From Zygnema circumcarinatum (lineage: Eukaryota > Streptophyta > Zygnematophyceae > Zygnematales > Zygnemataceae), in NCBI GenBank assembly GCA_037447605.1, contig CM074815.1, forward strand, positions 1,959,068 through 2,023,067: a stretch of 64,000 bases of DNA, in the 5' to 3' direction. Position numbers and translations under genes: made by a program. Shown piece by piece: positions 1-11,667 of this stretch (positions within the stretch are counted from its first letter, which is position 1; each line of letters begins with the position of its first letter). The notes beneath the pieces are model-generated. The model made no database searches. It was not told where the DNA came from and saw only the letters and a program-made list of their open reading frames with translations.

Positions 1-3000
1 CTCTCAACTTCTCCTCCAACTCGATAATCACTCTCTGCCATTCTGTGAGCCTTTTCTCTGTTTCTGCCTGCTTCAAGGCATCCTGAGCCCTCAAAGACAG
101 CAATTCCTTGACCCTCTCTTCCGCATCATGTTTCCTCCCCTCTTCTGCCATGGCTGAGATCTCCGCCTTCGCCCGTCGCTTACTCTCCTCCATAGCTCTC
201 CCTTCTGCCAAACCTTTCATTCTCTCGGCTTCCTTCCTCATCTTCTCCTCTTCCTTCCTAATTCTCATCTCCTCCTTTCCGAACGCTTCAGCTTTTCCCC
301 TCTTCTCGCTTTCCTCCTTCACTTTCAATTCCAGTGCAGTTCTTTTCTTTTCTTCCTCCCCAAACTTCAACTGCAATTCTTTCCTCAGCTTCTCTTCTGC
401 CTTTGCTTTGCTCTCCTCCTCCCTCCTCAGTTTCTGCTCCTCGACAAGCATAGCCTCCGCTTTCCCTCTCCTCTCCCTGTCCTCCGCAGCCCTCCTCTCA
501 ATTTCCCCATTCTTTCTCCTCTCCTCGATTAGCGCCAATTCTGATCTCTCCCTCTTTCCGTCTTCCACGAGCAACCTCATTTCTGCCTCTTCTCTCCTCT
601 TTCTCTCCTCTATCAACTCCTCCTCTATCTCTCGTCTCATATCCTCTGCCTCTGTCGCCATATGCATTGCATCATTCATCTGATTTTCAAGAATCCGTCT
701 GTGTCCTTCCTCCGCTCTTCGTCGTTTTTCTTCCTCTGCGAATCGCAGCTCACTCTCTGCTCTTTTCTTCTGCTCAGTTAAAAGCCTATTTTCAGTTTCT
801 TGCCTCTTCTTGTTCTCCTCAGTCCATTTCGCTTGTGCTTCAGATAACGCATTTTCCAAAGATTCTACCTTAGCAGCTGCCTGTCGAGCTGCAATTTCGT
901 CGTACGCTTTACTCACAGAAGTTTCCGCTCTCTTCACAGCAGCAACCTGAGAGATAGTTTCTTGGACCTTTGCAGCCATCTGCAGCCACCACTTTTCTAA
1001 AATAAACTCAACTCATGTCTACGTTGACTGAGAAGTGAAATTTTTACCTTGACTGCCATTCCAGAGATGAGTTTCAACAAACATTTTTTGTTTTCAATCA
1101 TGGACAGAGTTTCAAAATCACTGTTAGAAATAAAGGTGATAATCAGAACAGAATTTCCTTGGTTAAAAAACTTAAAACTCGAATAACATGGCCGTGGGGT
1201 TAAAGCTGGTCACTCACAGAAGCACTTGTCTTGACTGTGTGCCCGTGACGTTGAGAAATAATATGTGCGATGTCGTGACGTTTTGCCTTTTCTGCTAATT
1301 TAAGAGCAGTGCTGCCATCCTGGGAAACAACAGAAAGCCAGTTTACAAGTAATCTGCTTATCAAATGCATAATTTTTTGCTGCTTCTGTATCTGCTATAC
1401 CTGCTATCGATATTAACTACATACGATCTCCTTCTCTCCTTCTCATACCCTCTTCTCCAACCCCCATTGCCTCCCATAATCCACCCACTCTGTTCCCTCC
1501 AGCCTTTTCAAGCTCTCGTCTTCCCTCTTTCTTCCACCCTACTTCCTCGTCGGACCCTTGCAATCGTTCATTTCCCCTCTTTCTCGTTGTCCATGAAATG
1601 TTTCCATCTTGCGTTCTCTCTCGCCTTCCTTTTGTTTCACAATCTCTTCTTTCCTCTGCCTCTTTCCTCCTCTCCCATACAGTCTTCGTTTCCCTCCGTT
1701 TCTAAGCCACTTTTCCCTTCCTCTCCCCAAATTCCTTTCACTTCCTGTTCCTTGTCCATCGGATGCACTCACTCCGTCGTTTCCCTGCACCTCACTACGT
1801 CACCTATCTCTCTCTCTCCTCTACCTCCGCTTTTGAGACATTATTGGCATCAATTGTGTATGCATAAAATTCATTGCAGCAAGAAAAGTTTGAATATTTT
1901 TCTCACCTTTGTCTTTGCAAACTTGTCCGCCCCTCTCTGGAGGAGCACCTTCACTATCTCCACCGACCCAAAAGCAGACGCGCAGTGAAGTGGAGTAAAA
2001 AATTTCTGACATTTTTGAGAATCCAAAAAGAAAAACATACATGTTTCAGTACATCTACATAGTAATTTGCCAATAAAGAAAGGCAGTTGGGCTTCAGAGG
2101 CAAACAGGAGATTTACCTGGTCACGCGCGTCAGGGTTTGCGCCAGATTCCAACAACATGATCAGTTCCACTATGCGACCCCGCATGGCTGCGAGATGGAG
2201 CGCAGTCTGCCCCTCCTGCAGCTCACATTGATTGAAACAAGTTAAGTAGCTTGCTCTCTGTAGCCATGCGAAAGCTATCTTTTGAAAAAGGCATTGGAGA
2301 GGGAAAATTTTGCTCCCTGAGAAGCAGAGATGTGGTCCATGTGTTGCTGTCCGTGAAGAGGAGGGCGAGAGGGAGGGGAGGATGGGGGGAGGGAGATGGG
2401 GGGGGGGGGAAGAGGAGGAGTTGGGGAGGAAAGAGAAGCGAAAATTGACCTGATCTTCTGCATCCAGGTCAATGCCTCGCTCAATCAAAGCCTTCACAAC
2501 ACCGGTACCTCCTCCCCACACGGCATAGTGAAGGGCTGTCCATCGTCCCTGAAAAGGGCCGCACCGTCTTCAGAACCGAAAATCCCAAAACAAATCCTAA
2601 AAGCAGAAATATCCGCTTCATGCAGTCTCTTGAAATGCTCACAAGGTAATCTTTTTCGTGCTGAACTACTGCATTCTACACCTAACACAAAACTTGATAT
2701 TTCAATTACAATTGATTGGCCAGTTTTAGATCAGAGTTCTGGATCATAGGGTTACTTGTCGAATCTGTTTGCGAGACGGTATAAACGCGGTAGTATGAAA
2801 TGGAAGAATGTACATAAACATGTCATAAGGTCAACGTAAAACACCCCCCTTAAATGATGGAGTTATGTACCGTACAGCCCTTACGGCTTGCAAAATATGA
2901 ACTGAAACGTGCATACCGACTTATCGCGAGCTTCTGCTTTGGCTCCCTTGGTAAGTAAGATATCGATCATTTTGTCATTTCCAAGAATGGCCGCTGCTTG

Positions 3001-4166
3001 GAGTGGTGTGTGCCCCTCCTGATTCCCCAACGTTGCAAACGGAAATGACTCAGTACCTGCCTTGAAGCGTTTTTTTTCCTTTCTTGAAATCTCAAGACAG
3101 ATAGCTTGCCACATATGGCACATGTATTTTAAGTGCCCAGCATATATCCTCACGGCACGTATTACAAAGCGATGGAGGTGCCTGGCTTAATTTTTGAAAA
3201 TGGACAGTCTCATTGGTCCTGACAAGCATAGCAATGTGGCCAATGTCTTTGGCACCTTAACCAGCACGAAAATAGAATGTTAGAAAACACCACCCGGAAA
3301 CAGACACAGCGCTTCGATATATAGCCTCATCCGTGCCGTATTTACGTCACAAAGCCATTTCAGCGCAATGCCTCAATTTGCTGCAAAGTCTATTGCTTAA
3401 TTTTTTGGAATAGACTATGTAAGTACTGCTTACAGCGTCCAACGCTTCAGTATCTGCGCCCTTGTCAAGCAGTCGCAGTAAATCTGACACTTGTCCGTCT
3501 CGTATGCTCTGGTGAACGGCTTCTGTCAGCGCCGCCTGAAAAGGAGGACACGAACATAAAAAATTAAGCTTCAACAATAAATATTCAGATAAATGCATGC
3601 AAGTGAGGTTTCAATATCATGTCGGTCCTGCCTGTAGCGGTTTGCCTTCTGCACTTTATCAAACACCTTGTGGCAAATCTGTCGAATTGAGACAGCTTCA
3701 GAAATTATTATTTCTTCAATTCACGCACACCAATAATTCTACTCGATCTGTCTCCAAATCTCCAATATTATATCGGATAACCGATCCACGTATTTAAGAC
3801 TTGGAGACGGAGTGAAAGAGCAGAGTGAAACGAGTGTATAATTATAAAAATAAGAAAAAAAATGATGAATTTTTCATTTCCTGCTATGTTCTCTCCTACT
3901 GCACATTATAATTCTCAATAAAAATAAGCTTACCATAGTCATACAAACAGCCCCTTGAAGAACCTCCTCCGCTTTTCCTCCCACTACCCTTTTACTTCTC
4001 TCAATGTTCCCTGAGATTCCTCTCCTCCTCTTCCTCCTCCTCGCCTTCCACCTCCTCCTCCTCCTCCCTCTCCTCCTCCTCCTCCTACCCCTATTTCTTC
4101 CACTACTAATCCTTCTCCTCCTCCTCCCCGCTCTTCTTCCCCGCCCTCCGCAGCCCCTGCAGCCAT
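1..4166 (-). CDS. Ankyrin-repeat protein with long charged coiled coil (partial, C-terminus outside window)
   Basis: Exons read on the minus strand: 4166-3996, 3535-3434, 3018-2917, 2548-2450, 2215-2117, 2005-1907, 1319-1218, 1120-1048 and 978-1 (continuing). The start ATG at 4166 is followed by a Gly/Glu-rich leader. Exons 2-7 each encode about one ankyrin repeat of 33-34 residues, with motifs such as EGHTPLQAAAILGN, WTALHYAVWGGG, GQTALHLAAMRGR and FTPLHCASAFGS, and the introns between them are phase 0. The last exon is 326 codons of Glu/Lys/Arg/Ala heptad-like sequence without a stop, so a very long coiled coil follows. Ankyrin repeats usually bind proteins; the partner and cellular role are unknown. 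The exon 7 to exon 8 junction does not keep frame with the obvious splice sites: exon 7 ends in phase 0, while exon 8 is open only if entered in phase 2. A micro-exon or another site must be used there. No specific family name is justified. Confidence 0.8.
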
Positions 4167-5915
4167 GGCGGTCCTTGGCAGGCGCAGGGCCGACGGCGTC
4201 CAAGGGTCGCGCCGTTCCGCCGCAATGATCCGACGTGGCGAAGCAGGCGCCCCGTGGCAAGCATTTGCCACGTAGGAACAAAATCCCATTCTTGCCACGT
4301 GGCAACCATTGTTTCGTCCAATGACCCTGCATTCTAAAATAAAGTTGCCGCTTAGGTCTGATTGGGCCACGTGGGTCCGTGCGTTGATCCAAGCAGCCAC
4401 AGCGCATGCCCAAAGGACGACCCGCATACCGTATGGTATGGCTTTTTGCAATGGGCCATTACTCTGTTTTGTTTGCTCAATATATTTCACCAAAGATGCA
4501 CCTACTTACTCTTCATGACCCATATTGGAACCATTCATGAAAAATATTTTCATGACCCATGTTGGAACCATTTATGACAACTATTTTCATGACCCATGTT
4601 GGAACCATTCATGACAACTATTTTCATGACCCACGTTGGAACCATTCACGACAACTCTTTTCATGACCCATGTTGGAACCATTCATGACACCTCTTTTCA
4701 TGACCCATGTTTGGAATCACGACTGACGCCCACCCTCTTCATGCCCAATGTTGGAGTCACTTCTGACAACGTCTAACATTGTACCTCCTCTTCATGCCCC
4801 ATGTTTGGACCCACAACCGCCAACACGGCAGTCAACGCCCTTCCCTTAAAGCATATCTGACCGCTGCCCTCCCTCCCTCCCTCCGATCTAGGCACACTCG
4901 TGCCACGTGTCGCCCGATCTCACACCTGCCGAGTTGTGCCGCCCAGCCAACAAAATATTCCCTCCTAGAAAATATTCGTACCCGGCCCCCTCCCCCTTTG
5001 CCCCATTATTGTGTCCGTACACGACCGTACACGTCAGACGGACAGTCGCCGCGTTGCCTGCGACTGACTGCAAGAAAGTCACCGTCCGCTGTCGGAAGCT
5101 GCCCCCGCGGCAAGGAACGCGTACATCGCGCGGGATCACGCTGAAACAATGGTACGCTAGAACGGTAACAATAAATACGAATTCCGATTTGAGAGCTGCG
5201 GCTCTGCAGCGAGCATCATTGGAAGGGGGCCCCTCTGCAGGGGAGCCGCCAGGTGGCGCCCTCGCACGTGCGGGCTCCCCTGCAGCAGGAGGGAGAGAGG
5301 GAAAGGGAGCCATGGCGGCAGAGTAGTTGCTAGCTCCGCCCTGCTCACCGGGAAGCTTCTCTTGCATTGACTGCACACGTGTGATATCCATCGTTGCATG
5401 ACGCTGCTGAAGGGAGGGCGGCAAAAGGGCAGGAGGGAGAGGGTAGAGTCAGATGTTTGGCTGCAAAATTTGGTAGAGGGTGCAGTTGGAGGTAAGAGGT
5501 TGAGGCTGTTACAGGGAACTTTGATTTCCGGCTCACATTTTTTCGCAGAGTCAAACTCAAATTCAGCTTAAATTGGATAGCCATCATCGGATTCAGATTC
5601 GGCCTTTGGCTGTAGGTGTGCGCTATTGGATATTTGAAGGCCTTCAGCTTCAGACATGGTATTTTCTCGTCAACGAAGGAGTGAGTGTCATCAGGGTCTC
5701 ATTCAAGCGTCGGAGCGACTTCTTTCAGTTCATAGTTGGCAGCAACTATACATTTCCCCCGTTTTCCTCTACGACAGCGAAACTGTATCTAGAGGCTCGC
5801 GGTAGAAGGATTTACATGTCCAAGTAGTAGCCCACTCAGTCAAAGTATGTACTTTACCTGCTAAAGTGGATACTCCAAACTGGAAGAAAATCGCCTGGTT
5901 AGGGAAGCCACCAGC
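4167..5915. promoter_or_regulatory. Shared upstream region of genes 1 and 2
   Basis: This stretch separates two divergently read genes. It holds a tandem repeat (listed separately) and several CACGTG cores near 4260-4375 and 4900, many within GCCACGTGG. G-box/ABRE elements of this kind are bound by bZIP and bHLH factors in plants. Open frames here have no recognisable protein features. The part from about 5,400 to 5,915 probably includes the 5' leader of gene 2. Confidence 0.45.
4515..4815 (+). repeat. Tandem repeat, unit about 37 bp
   Basis: Five well-conserved copies of a 37-bp unit beginning CATGACCCATGTTGGAACCA follow one another from about 4517 to 4705. Two or three degenerate, longer copies follow, to about 4815. 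The unit contains a TCATGA palindrome. It lies upstream of gene 1 and far upstream of gene 2. It has no coding signal. Confidence 0.85.
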
Positions 5916-8900
5916 ATGCGGATATTAAAATCATGTTATCCCGAATCCAGCAGCCCTCCGAAGCCAAAAATCGAAGGGGTGATATTCTTCCGGCATCTGT
6001 TGTTGTGGTTAGCTCTCCCAACCTTGGCCATCACCGTTGTCATTGTAACTGGAGAGTCGGAGAGACAGCCAACGTGGGATACAGGGTATCTTGATAAGTA
6101 CGACAACGAGCTCTTTGAGAAGGGTCTATCGGCTGTGCCACAGCCTGGTGCAACTCCTAAGATTGCTTTTATGTTTTTGATCCGTGGACCAGTGCCTCTT
6201 GAAGCCCTCTGGGAGCGATTCTTTCAGGTAATGCTCCTTCATCCCTCAAATATGCCTACTTGAGTAGCAGGACCTAGTGCTCCTGTCGTTTTTGTGAGGT
6301 GTTTGAGTTCTTCAGAACCGCTCCTGTTCCTTTGTCTTCATGTTATAGAGCGCCTTCTTCGTCACTGTGCTTTTTGTTTTTAGAAAGAAACGCGCTGGCT
6401 GGATCGCGAGTTCCTTCTTGTACTCATTTTGACTTTATTGATGGCCCAATATCCTTGACAGCAACCTTAGGGTTTCACCTTGGATACACCTAAAAACTTT
6501 GTAACCTATAATTCGAGAAAGTTACTCTTTTCAGTGACAAAGCGAGACAGTCTTCATTCAGCTAGAATCTAAAAGATGTGTTTCTGAAGAGGCGGGTCTT
6601 TGCGCAATAGTAGTCATTGTTCTTAGTTGCTGGTCGAGAAGTTCACAGATAACCAAGGGAGAAGGAACTTTTTTGAAGGACACTGGTCACGTGATGAAGC
6701 TCAATCTTATCAAGGTTCATGCATTAGTTTCTGAGTCACCCGCCTTCAGCCTGGTGTGCATTAGGTCTCCCAAAGTCTTGGAAGTTATACGTGTTCCATG
6801 CTCGAATCCGTCGTTTGACGTTGTAGGTGGATTTATCATTGTGCATTGCAGGGATACGAGGACAGATACACTGTCTACTTGCATGCATCAACTCCCGGTT
6901 TCAACTGCAATACTGTTGTTAATACCACTATCTTCAAGGGCAGGCAGATCCCTAGTATTCCGGTACGCATGAACTTTCCTGTCTCTGAAACGGTGTGTTG
7001 GCTGTATATACACATCAGTCAACTTTGACCATTTCGCAGCTGCAACGTCTCAGTCCCTGTATGTTCTCCTGAATGTCGCCGAGCGACATCCTACGTACGC
7101 CATGCATCAGCATTTCAGCAGATACACGTTCTGCCTTTTTCATTGTATTGTCTGAGAGCCATACTCTCTCCATCACAACATTTCTGCACCTCATTCAGCA
7201 TTCTGAGTTTAGAGAATGCTGAAGCAGGTTTCTGAAAGGTGCATTTTTGCCTATTGGCAGATAATGTGGGGAGGACCGAACATGGTGAGAGCAGAACGGA
7301 GGCTGATTGCAGCCGCACTTGCAGACCCTGCAAATCAGCGGTTTGTGCTCGTATCAGAAGCGTAAGTTTCCTTATTTTCTTCACTTTGCTGAATTTCCTT
7401 GGGCAATTATTGCATTCTACTTCTTAATCCCCCAGTCAAGTTCGGTTGTTTCGACTAGGGAATGCCTGAATGTGATCGAACAATGTCGACAGACGAGAAT
7501 GCAAGAAAAGTTTTGCACGATGTTTTATCCTCTAAAAGCAGGAAATACAGGGAATGGGTCAAGAAGCTGTTAGGTCCAGTGGGAGGGAGGTGGAAGGTTA
7601 GGAACGAGGAGGATGCATAGGAGCCAATATATGATCGGGTCTACTTTCACCAATTTATGAGAAGTAGAGACTAGTATGTAACGAGGCTTACACTCTTTTC
7701 CGTCTACTTATCCCTGCCCTCTCATCAAAATAACAAGATTATGAGATACATGTGTTGGAGTTGAGGTGGTCGAGGCTCCGCCTGCAATCACGCAGTTAGT
7801 GTTGTAGCTGTTTGCCCTTTTGTAACCAGTAAAAGGACGGTGGCCAAAGTTCCGTATTCTGTTTCCTGCGAATGAAGCTAATTTTTGAATCGTTGTATTG
7901 GGGCAATGTAATATCTCAGATATTCGCATGAAATGTTGTACATGGAGTGCGATTAGTTAGTTCTTGAAAAGGGTGCAATATCAGAAAGACATTCGGATTT
8001 GAAGTTGCTCATCTTTCCACTCAATAGTTTATAATCAACGTGCTTGGATGAAGTTCATAGGGCGATTTAAGCTGGAATCGACAGTCTGTTACATGTTCCT
8101 GTACTGATTACCTGCTGTGTTTATGGTCCTCTTGCAGATGCCTTCCCATCTTTAACTTCTCACATGTGTATGACTACCTTTTCGCAGCGAACCACAGTTA
8201 TGTTACAAGGTGGGTGAGCTTTAAAGTGCATAGATAATTCACGCTGTACACAATCATCCGGGAAATATACTGGAAGGAGGCATAATCTGTACACCGTTTC
8301 GCTCAATAGTTTATCGTCAATGTGCTTGCATTCAGTACGATGTTGTGAACAGCCTTTGGTAATGACTTGTATGCTGCTGTTCTTGGCTTTGGGCAGCCAC
8401 GTGAGTGCATGGAGGTACAAGGGCAACATGTATCCCTTGATAAGACGCCATCAGTTTAGAAAAGGCTCACAGGTAAGGAAGCTAGGGCGCTAAGCGAAGG
8501 AAAAGCATGTTTGCCTTTTTTTAAACTATGGCGAACCATAGGATGTTGTTGCAGTTTCTGGACTGTTTCCTCGTTTGAAGTTCACCATTACAGTTTGTAG
8601 CCTTTGCATAGAGGCGGCTCTTGTTTTGGAGGCAAGGTAAGTCACGCTCAATTCTTTATTTTAGTCATGGCACTGCAAAAAGAACCCTGGACAAAGGTTA
8701 TATGCAATCTGTTGGTCAGTGTCTGGGGGAAACTTCAGTGGGTAGTTGTGTAATGTTTTTAGAGTTTTACATACTCAAGCTCCCGTCCTTTCCTTTCAAG
8801 AGCAAACGTTTTTCTGACTAATTTGAGAATGTGGATTCTACTGGATTGTGATTGCAGTGGCTAGCATTGATCAGAGAACATGCGTACTTGGTGGTTAACG

Positions 8901-9897
8901 ACACGGTTTTATATGAGAAATTTCTGAGCACACGGGCAGAGGTATGCTCATCCACTGATCATTTTTTGCAATATACTTGCATCAAAGCATGTTCCGAATC
9001 CCGGTACAAAAGGCTTTACCTAGCTAGTGTTGCTGCCTATAAACTGTGTATGAGAACGTGGAAGGCTGGTTGGCGGGGTGATTTTGCAGATCCCGGACGA
9101 GAGTTATATACAGACTATGCTACCGGTATGTGTAAATTTCTTTCACATTTGATGCTATTTTAAAACGGCATTGCGACCAACAGGGTTTTCATCTTTCAAT
9201 TTTAAAGTACAGTGATAATGGTCTGGTGCTTCTAGTAGGGCAATCTTGATCTGGTTATTTCATGTCCCCTTTCAGATGTTGGATCCTGAAAGGGTAATCC
9301 CTCGGGGAGTGGAGTACGTCCATTGGCGATATTCGTCCTCACGGCATCCAATGACGTACCATGGGAAGGATATCAGTCCTGAGTTTTTGCGAGCCATACA
9401 AGTAAGCTTTTTGTTCCTCCGATGGAAGTATGAGTAGATTGGATAGACGGAGTGTTGCTTTGCTAGGGATTATAATGAACTTCATTTGCTCTCTCATGTT
9501 TCAAAAAATTGTACGGCTAAGGTCATCCTGTGTTTCACGTGTTTATGTTCAGTGTCAGATGATTCCATTTGCTATTAAAGTAATCAAAATGGAGGCCTGT
9601 ACCTTGGTTTCCTCTTCGTTTCCTTCCTTATCGTAGGAAGGAACAGAAGATGCACTGAAGCTATTCAATGATGTTGTTTTCTTTCCAGTCCTTTCACTCC
9701 TTTCTTTCGCCCTTGTTTCATGTGTGAAACAGATGAGCCGGACCCCTCCTGTGGAAACCATTGGCTTCTTGAAGATGTCTCATGATGAGCCTTGCACTCT
9801 GAATGGCGCTCCGTCATCCTGCTTCCTCTTTGCGAGAAAGTTCGCCCCTAGCGCGGTGGAAGTGATGAAACAAATGCAGGATGTTATCGGGTATTAG
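5916..9897 (+). CDS. Core-2/I-branching-type glycosyltransferase (GT14, DUF266 plant family)
   Basis: Nine exons (5916-6227, 6852-6962, 7261-7361, 8138-8209, 8397-8472, 8858-8941, 9090-9125, 9276-9401, 9733-9897) join in phase to 360 residues. The N-terminus carries one hydrophobic segment at about residues 27-44 (HLLLWLALPTLAITVVIV) after a short basic stretch, as in Golgi type II membrane enzymes. Motifs of the plant DUF266 family then follow in order: KIAFMFLIRGPVPLEALWERF, YTVYLHASTPGFN, WGGPNMVRAERRLIAAAL with NQRFVLVSE, PIFNFSHVYDYL, REHAYLVVNDT, DESYIQTMLP, and VHWRYSSSRHPMTY. Length fits the family's roughly 350-420 residues. Relatives are placed with beta-1,6-N-acetylglucosaminyltransferases, but donor and acceptor in plants are largely unknown. 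No break is seen. The ATG at 5916 is the first in frame that leaves a normal topology. Confidence 0.9.
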
Positions 9898-11667
9898 CTG
9901 CATCCCTGGGGACCAACTTGTATTAATAACACTGGACCCATTTTCGGATGAAGCCTGTAAGGCAGAACCTCTTACAGGATCCGCCATCCCGCGTAGGCAC
10001 CTTCAACGCTCCTTCGTCAACTGCAAGTGAGGCTGTGGGCCAAGACTAGTTTGGGGAGGCATGGAATACCACGCTTTGACGGAACGGAGAGCAGTGAGCA
10101 CGACTGTTGTGACGACGATGTCACGTTGTGGGAATCACAGTTTCTTGCGCCATTCCGATAGGGCTGGCGTGACCATTCTTTCATTCCAGCTTTAATTCTT
10201 GGGGAGACCCCTTTCCCACTCCCTCTCCCTCTCCCTCCCCCTCTCCCTTTCCCACTCCCTCTCCCTCTCCCTCTCCTGCGTGCCAGGAATAGGATACCTC
10301 TGCTTTCTCGGGGGGCATTAGGCCTTGAGGCCAGGAGACAGAGTGCGGGTTATATTCGCATCTCCCTTGTGACTGGCTGATGTGTAAAGAGAGGCAGGAG
10401 CGCCGCCTCTGCTGCCTGACAAAGACATGGGGGCTGCATACGGTCGAACGACGCGTTTAGCCCAAAAGTAGGTGGCACTCTACGTGCTATGTAAAGGGTT
10501 CGAAGGTTAAAATTTTGAATGATGTGCGGGGTTGACTTTATCAAGGTACGTGGAGAGGGGGAGTGTAGGCATGTCAGATGCAAAGGAAATGAAACCCTTC
10601 CTTTGGTTTCCCAATGGGTTACAGAGCTCTGAGCTCCAAAACGGAGCCTCGGCAGATGGGTCAGGGATGCTCCAATGCCCCATGCTGACGGCAGATATCG
10701 ATTAGCGAGAGAGACTAGTCATTCTTTCATATTGTCTAGGAACTTAACCATAGAATCGTGAATTCGGTTTTCTCTATATAGATGAGACGGTTCTGTGTTC
10801 TCTCGCGTGTCGTGCCTCTTCTCTTAACTTGTCATCTTTTTGTACGGTCGTGCGCAAACAATTAGTAATCAGGAAACTCCGTCGGCTATGTGGAAACCGT
10901 TTGGTAATGAACATCCTCTGATGGGCTTCATAGCGTTTGTTGGTTGAATCTTCAAATACTGGAATTCGTAGAAGTTAAAAAGATTATCCGCAAGATTTTG
11001 GCTTTAGCTTATTACAAGACCCTGACCAGGCCCGAGAGCATAAAGCGACGTATACTACAACGAAGACATCTATTCTCGTGGACAAATAACCCTAAAAACC
11101 CTAAAATCTGACTCCATCTAGGAATAGCGTCAACAGTATTGCCCACACTATTTACGCCATACATCAGTTATTGTTGGTCTATTTAGAGTGGTGGTCCACA
11201 CTATTAACCTGAGGGGAAGATAGTTTACGATGAAAGAACAACAGAAGGAAAAGCAACAGTACAAAACGGAATGGAACGGGACAGAACCTTTCTTCTTCTT
11301 TGTCGAATAACGATTCGCTACCTTGGAAATAATTTTGAACCTGTTGTCTGCTGTGGACGGCATCGGTTTCAGCTTAATTTTGAACTACACCGCTTGAGGA
11401 CGGCGAGTGAAGTTATGCTCAGAAATAGAATTTACTCTAATGCTGCCAAGCCCTCTTTGCTTGAGCTTTCGCAAACCACCCATCACGTGGATCGGAAGAA
11501 AATCAACATCTTCCTCTCCTAAAACGAATCCCAAAAAACCTTACAACATAAGAAATGATAATTCACCTTCAAGTTAGGGCGAAAGGTTGAACATGTGCCG
11601 ACCACCAAGGGAAGAATCCAGTAACCACTTCCCTCGATACCATGATGAATAATTTGAACACTCAGCT
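9898..11667. other. Tail-to-tail intergenic stretch, genes 2 and 3
   Basis: This region holds the 3' ends of both genes. A pyrimidine-rich tract of CTCCCT-type hexamers lies at about 10208-10277. A short segment at about 11088-11120 (ACCCTAAAAACCCTAAAATC) resembles the core of the small inverted-repeat element at 47921-48043. No reading frame here shows protein-like features, and I see no RNA gene. Confidence 0.5.
10208..10277 (+). repeat. CT-rich hexanucleotide microsatellite
   Basis: The run is made of imperfect CTCCCT/CACTCCCT units. The same hexamer family recurs near 49520-49740 and 55865-55910, and as its purine complement inside introns of gene 11. Confidence 0.85.

Noticed and set aside
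108-683. Ser/Leu-rich frame on the plus strand
   Set aside because: It is the antisense shadow of the charged coiled-coil exon of the ankyrin protein.
10690-11120. Possible LTR-retrotransposon remnant
   Set aside because: I found no paired long terminal repeats, primer-binding site or polyprotein frame.
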